Positions 61,901-64,000 of a DNA stretch of 64,000 nucleotides are shown piece after piece. Positions within the stretch are counted from its first letter, which is position 1, and the number at the start of each line of letters is the position of its first letter. Position numbers and translations under genes: made by a program. The notes beneath the pieces are model-generated. The model was not told the DNA's origin. It made no database searches and saw nothing but the letters and a program-made list of their open reading frames with translations. Where the stretch lies: assembly GCA_023055355.1 (NCBI GenBank), contig JALJCS010000004.1:13732001-13796000 (forward strand), read 5' to 3'. The stretch comes from Agelaius tricolor (taxonomy: Eukaryota; Chordata; Aves; Passeriformes; Icteridae).

Positions 61901-64000
61901 TTTGTGCAGCACACATTTTTTGTTCATGTTACTTTTTGTATTTGTTGCAATACAAATGAAGTGTTGTGTTCTTCTGATGTACTTTTTTTTCTTATGCAGA
62001 TTATCACCTGCTGTATGTTGGGAGATTTTTATAATGTGCTCTAGCCACATATTTCAAATAAGACCCTATTCATTTGATATTAAAATAATGAGGTTAATAA
62101 AGCAATATTTGAAACATTTGGAAATAGAGATTTTTCAATTTATCTCTATGTATGAATGCTACATTCTAATTTCACTAAATAACTGCTGTTATTGATTTGG
62201 GAACCCTTTCTTTATAGCTGAGTTTCCAGTTTAAGTTATTCTTTTCTGATAACAGGAAAATATGCCAATGATTCGAAAAAAATTACTTCACTGGTTTTGC
62301 GGAGCAATAGTTTTGTCTCTAGCTTTGGAATAGACAAATTAAGCAGATGCATCTTTTCTCTGTTTGCTGGCTTCAAACAAGGCATCTTCTTTATCTTTTT
62401 GCTCTTCTTTAGGAAAATTTTATATAGGGCAAATTAGCTACCCTGCATAAATAAAATTAATTTACTGGTTATTAGAAAACTCACTGAAATTTGTGGATAG
62501 GGTCTCTGGAGTTTGAATGTGCACTGTACCTGTTCCGGTCTGTAGTTAGGGATTTCTTGTGCAGTTGGTGCTCCTGGCTTCCTTAAAACACCAAATAATG
62601 ACAAGGGAAAGAAAGATTTGGAGTCTATCCAATTCCTTGAAGAAAAGGTCTTTAATTTTGAAGCCAGAAAGGAAAGTGAACGAAGTGTTTCAGGCATGTG
62701 TTCTTACTGTCTGAAATACACTGTTGGTTTTTTGGGTGGTATTGCTTTACTTGTTTGTTTGTTTGATGATAAGCCATGATTAATAGACACCTCAATTGAA
62801 CAAATAATTTCTTTATTAAATTTAACATAAGACTTTTTATCAAAATGGTCTTCTTTTATGAGAACCAAAGCATCAGTGTTTCACTTTGGAAGGGTGAATT
62901 ATTACGACAGTAAAATTGATGCTAGCTGCAATTGAGACAGCTGTAAAATTGAGACTATAAGCCCATTAACTGAACTCTCTTTCAAAAGGTCATTATAGTC
63001 ATTTTACTGTGTGGTCATTTCTGCAATCCCCTGCCATTTAAACATTGTACCCCTACATTACTAAAAGTAGAAGTTACTCTGACATTTCAGAATTACCAAG
63101 CTACATTACCATTTCTTAGGCAATACCAATTTGAACAAATTTTAATAAAGGTTAATTATAGATTTTTATGCCAATGTGGTCATATGCAAAATAAAATAGA
63201 TTATTTTCAGGCAATTATAGGGTCCAGGGTCCTGTGATGAGAAGCAAAACTTGTCATTAAATTTAAAAAAATGCAAAATTGCTCACAAAAGAATCACAGA
63301 AATTAGTTTTGTGAAACCAAAAGAAAAATGTGCCTCATGTACAGATCACAAGGACTGACTGCAGCACTCCTGTGCTAGATCAAGTTAACTGTGCCAGGAC
63401 AGGTAAGGTGCAGGTACAGATGTATGGTGACCTCACTTCAGCTCTGGTCTATCAAGGGAGCAGGGGATTGATCAGTTTTTGCAAAGGAAGAAGCTTTTTA
63501 AAAATTTGCGTGAGACTAAGAATATAATCAGCTGCTTGCATTTGGTTAGACTTACCACTGGAGCCTTTTTCTTTCTGTTAACAGGGGCGAGGTATCTGTA
63601 TTGCTTAGTTGTTTATTAAAATTTCCTGGTATTACAGCAGTCATAGCCTTCCAACATTGTGTCTTAGTTACCAATTAAATGATAAATTTGCTTTCCAGAA
63701 TTGCTATTTTTGATATTCAAGCATTTTCATCCTCTCTAGTCCTTAAAGAGAAGATAAATGTTTTTGAATGCCCTCTCTGCATTTTAAGCATTCAGCCAGA
63801 AAAGTAAAAGGAAAATCATGTTCTCCATGTGTTTTTTTACATTTTATTACATTTCAGAAGTGGCCAAAATAAACTTAATTAAAAATTTATACAACCAATT
63901 CCAATTCATGAAACATTCAAGTTTAATAGAATGACTATAAATGAATAAAAGAATCACAACATAGGAGTTCATCAATTTTCAACGATACAACTACAAAATT
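58932..64000. other. AT-rich flank to the right of the GAK promoter, no gene recognised
   Basis: Apart from the frame at 59114-59440, I see no exon with splice sites, no RNA gene and no recognisable mobile element. In mammals TMEM175 lies head to head with GAK. I looked for its first conserved transmembrane segment on the plus strand and did not find it. Confidence 0.5.
59114..59440 (-). pseudogene. unidentified coding-like frame upstream of GAK
   Basis: A minus-strand frame runs about 103 codons with one TGA at 59231-59233. The text includes LRPHFLTDKALQNSVG, EEEQVLSLWKLTEKYNF before the stop, and TEFGDVWDCLKRMAASKVE and RTKLLKENLDDW after it. Charged, helix-like text continues on both sides of the single stop, which suggests a pseudogene or an old retrocopy. 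I cannot name the family, and chance is not excluded. No GAK exon is expected here. Confidence 0.3.

Noticed and set aside
1..64000. tRNA, rRNA, CRISPR arrays, bacterial operons or phage features
   Set aside because: None was seen. The composition, introns and repeats are those of a bird nuclear chromosome.

Overview
The window is a stretch of bird nuclear genome, most likely a songbird. The evidence is a vertebrate multi-exon gene with GT-AG introns, CR1 LINE fragments ending in the bird-type ATTCTGTG octamer repeat, and several solo LTRs of endogenous-retrovirus families that I recognise from passerine genomes. Introns are AT-rich and there is one sharp CpG island. Nothing prokaryotic is present.

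One gene fills the window: GAK (cyclin G-associated kinase, auxilin-2), read on the minus strand. I could assemble 24 coding exons from the ATG at 57226 down to 2436. They are phase-consistent at every junction and give 1105 codons plus one base. In order they encode the NAK-family Ser/Thr kinase domain (exons 1-9), a linker (exon 10), the PTEN/auxilin-type phosphatase-like domain (exons 11-16), the C2 domain (exons 16-19) and most of the disordered clathrin/AP2-binding linker (exons 19-24). The human protein has 1311 residues, so about 200 residues, including the C-terminal J domain, must lie beyond the left end of the window.

Layout by strand + coordinates: 1-2435 is intron 24 (left edge). 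2436-57226 is GAK exons and introns. 56780-57620 is the CpG-island promoter and 5' region. 57873-58931 is a solo LTR just upstream of the promoter. 58932-64000 is AT-rich sequence with no convincing gene, apart from one unidentified reading frame near 59.1-59.45 kb. The large introns hold the mobile elements: intron 22 has CR1 pieces and an LTR fragment, intron 13 a solo LTR, intron 11 an LTR-like element and a CR1 piece, and intron 7 a 2-kb CR1 plus a CR1 tail that abuts the exon 8 splice acceptor.

The domains act together in clathrin traffic. The linker binds clathrin and AP2, the PTEN/C2 unit binds membrane, the kinase phosphorylates adaptor mu subunits, and the J domain (outside the window) recruits Hsc70 to strip the coat. 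I found no undescribed multi-gene system. The points worth a second look are local: a CR1 tail next to a splice site, twin perfect hairpins in intron 19, a duplicated TATA-like segment in an LTR, an LTR inserted beside the promoter, and two unidentified coding-like relics.
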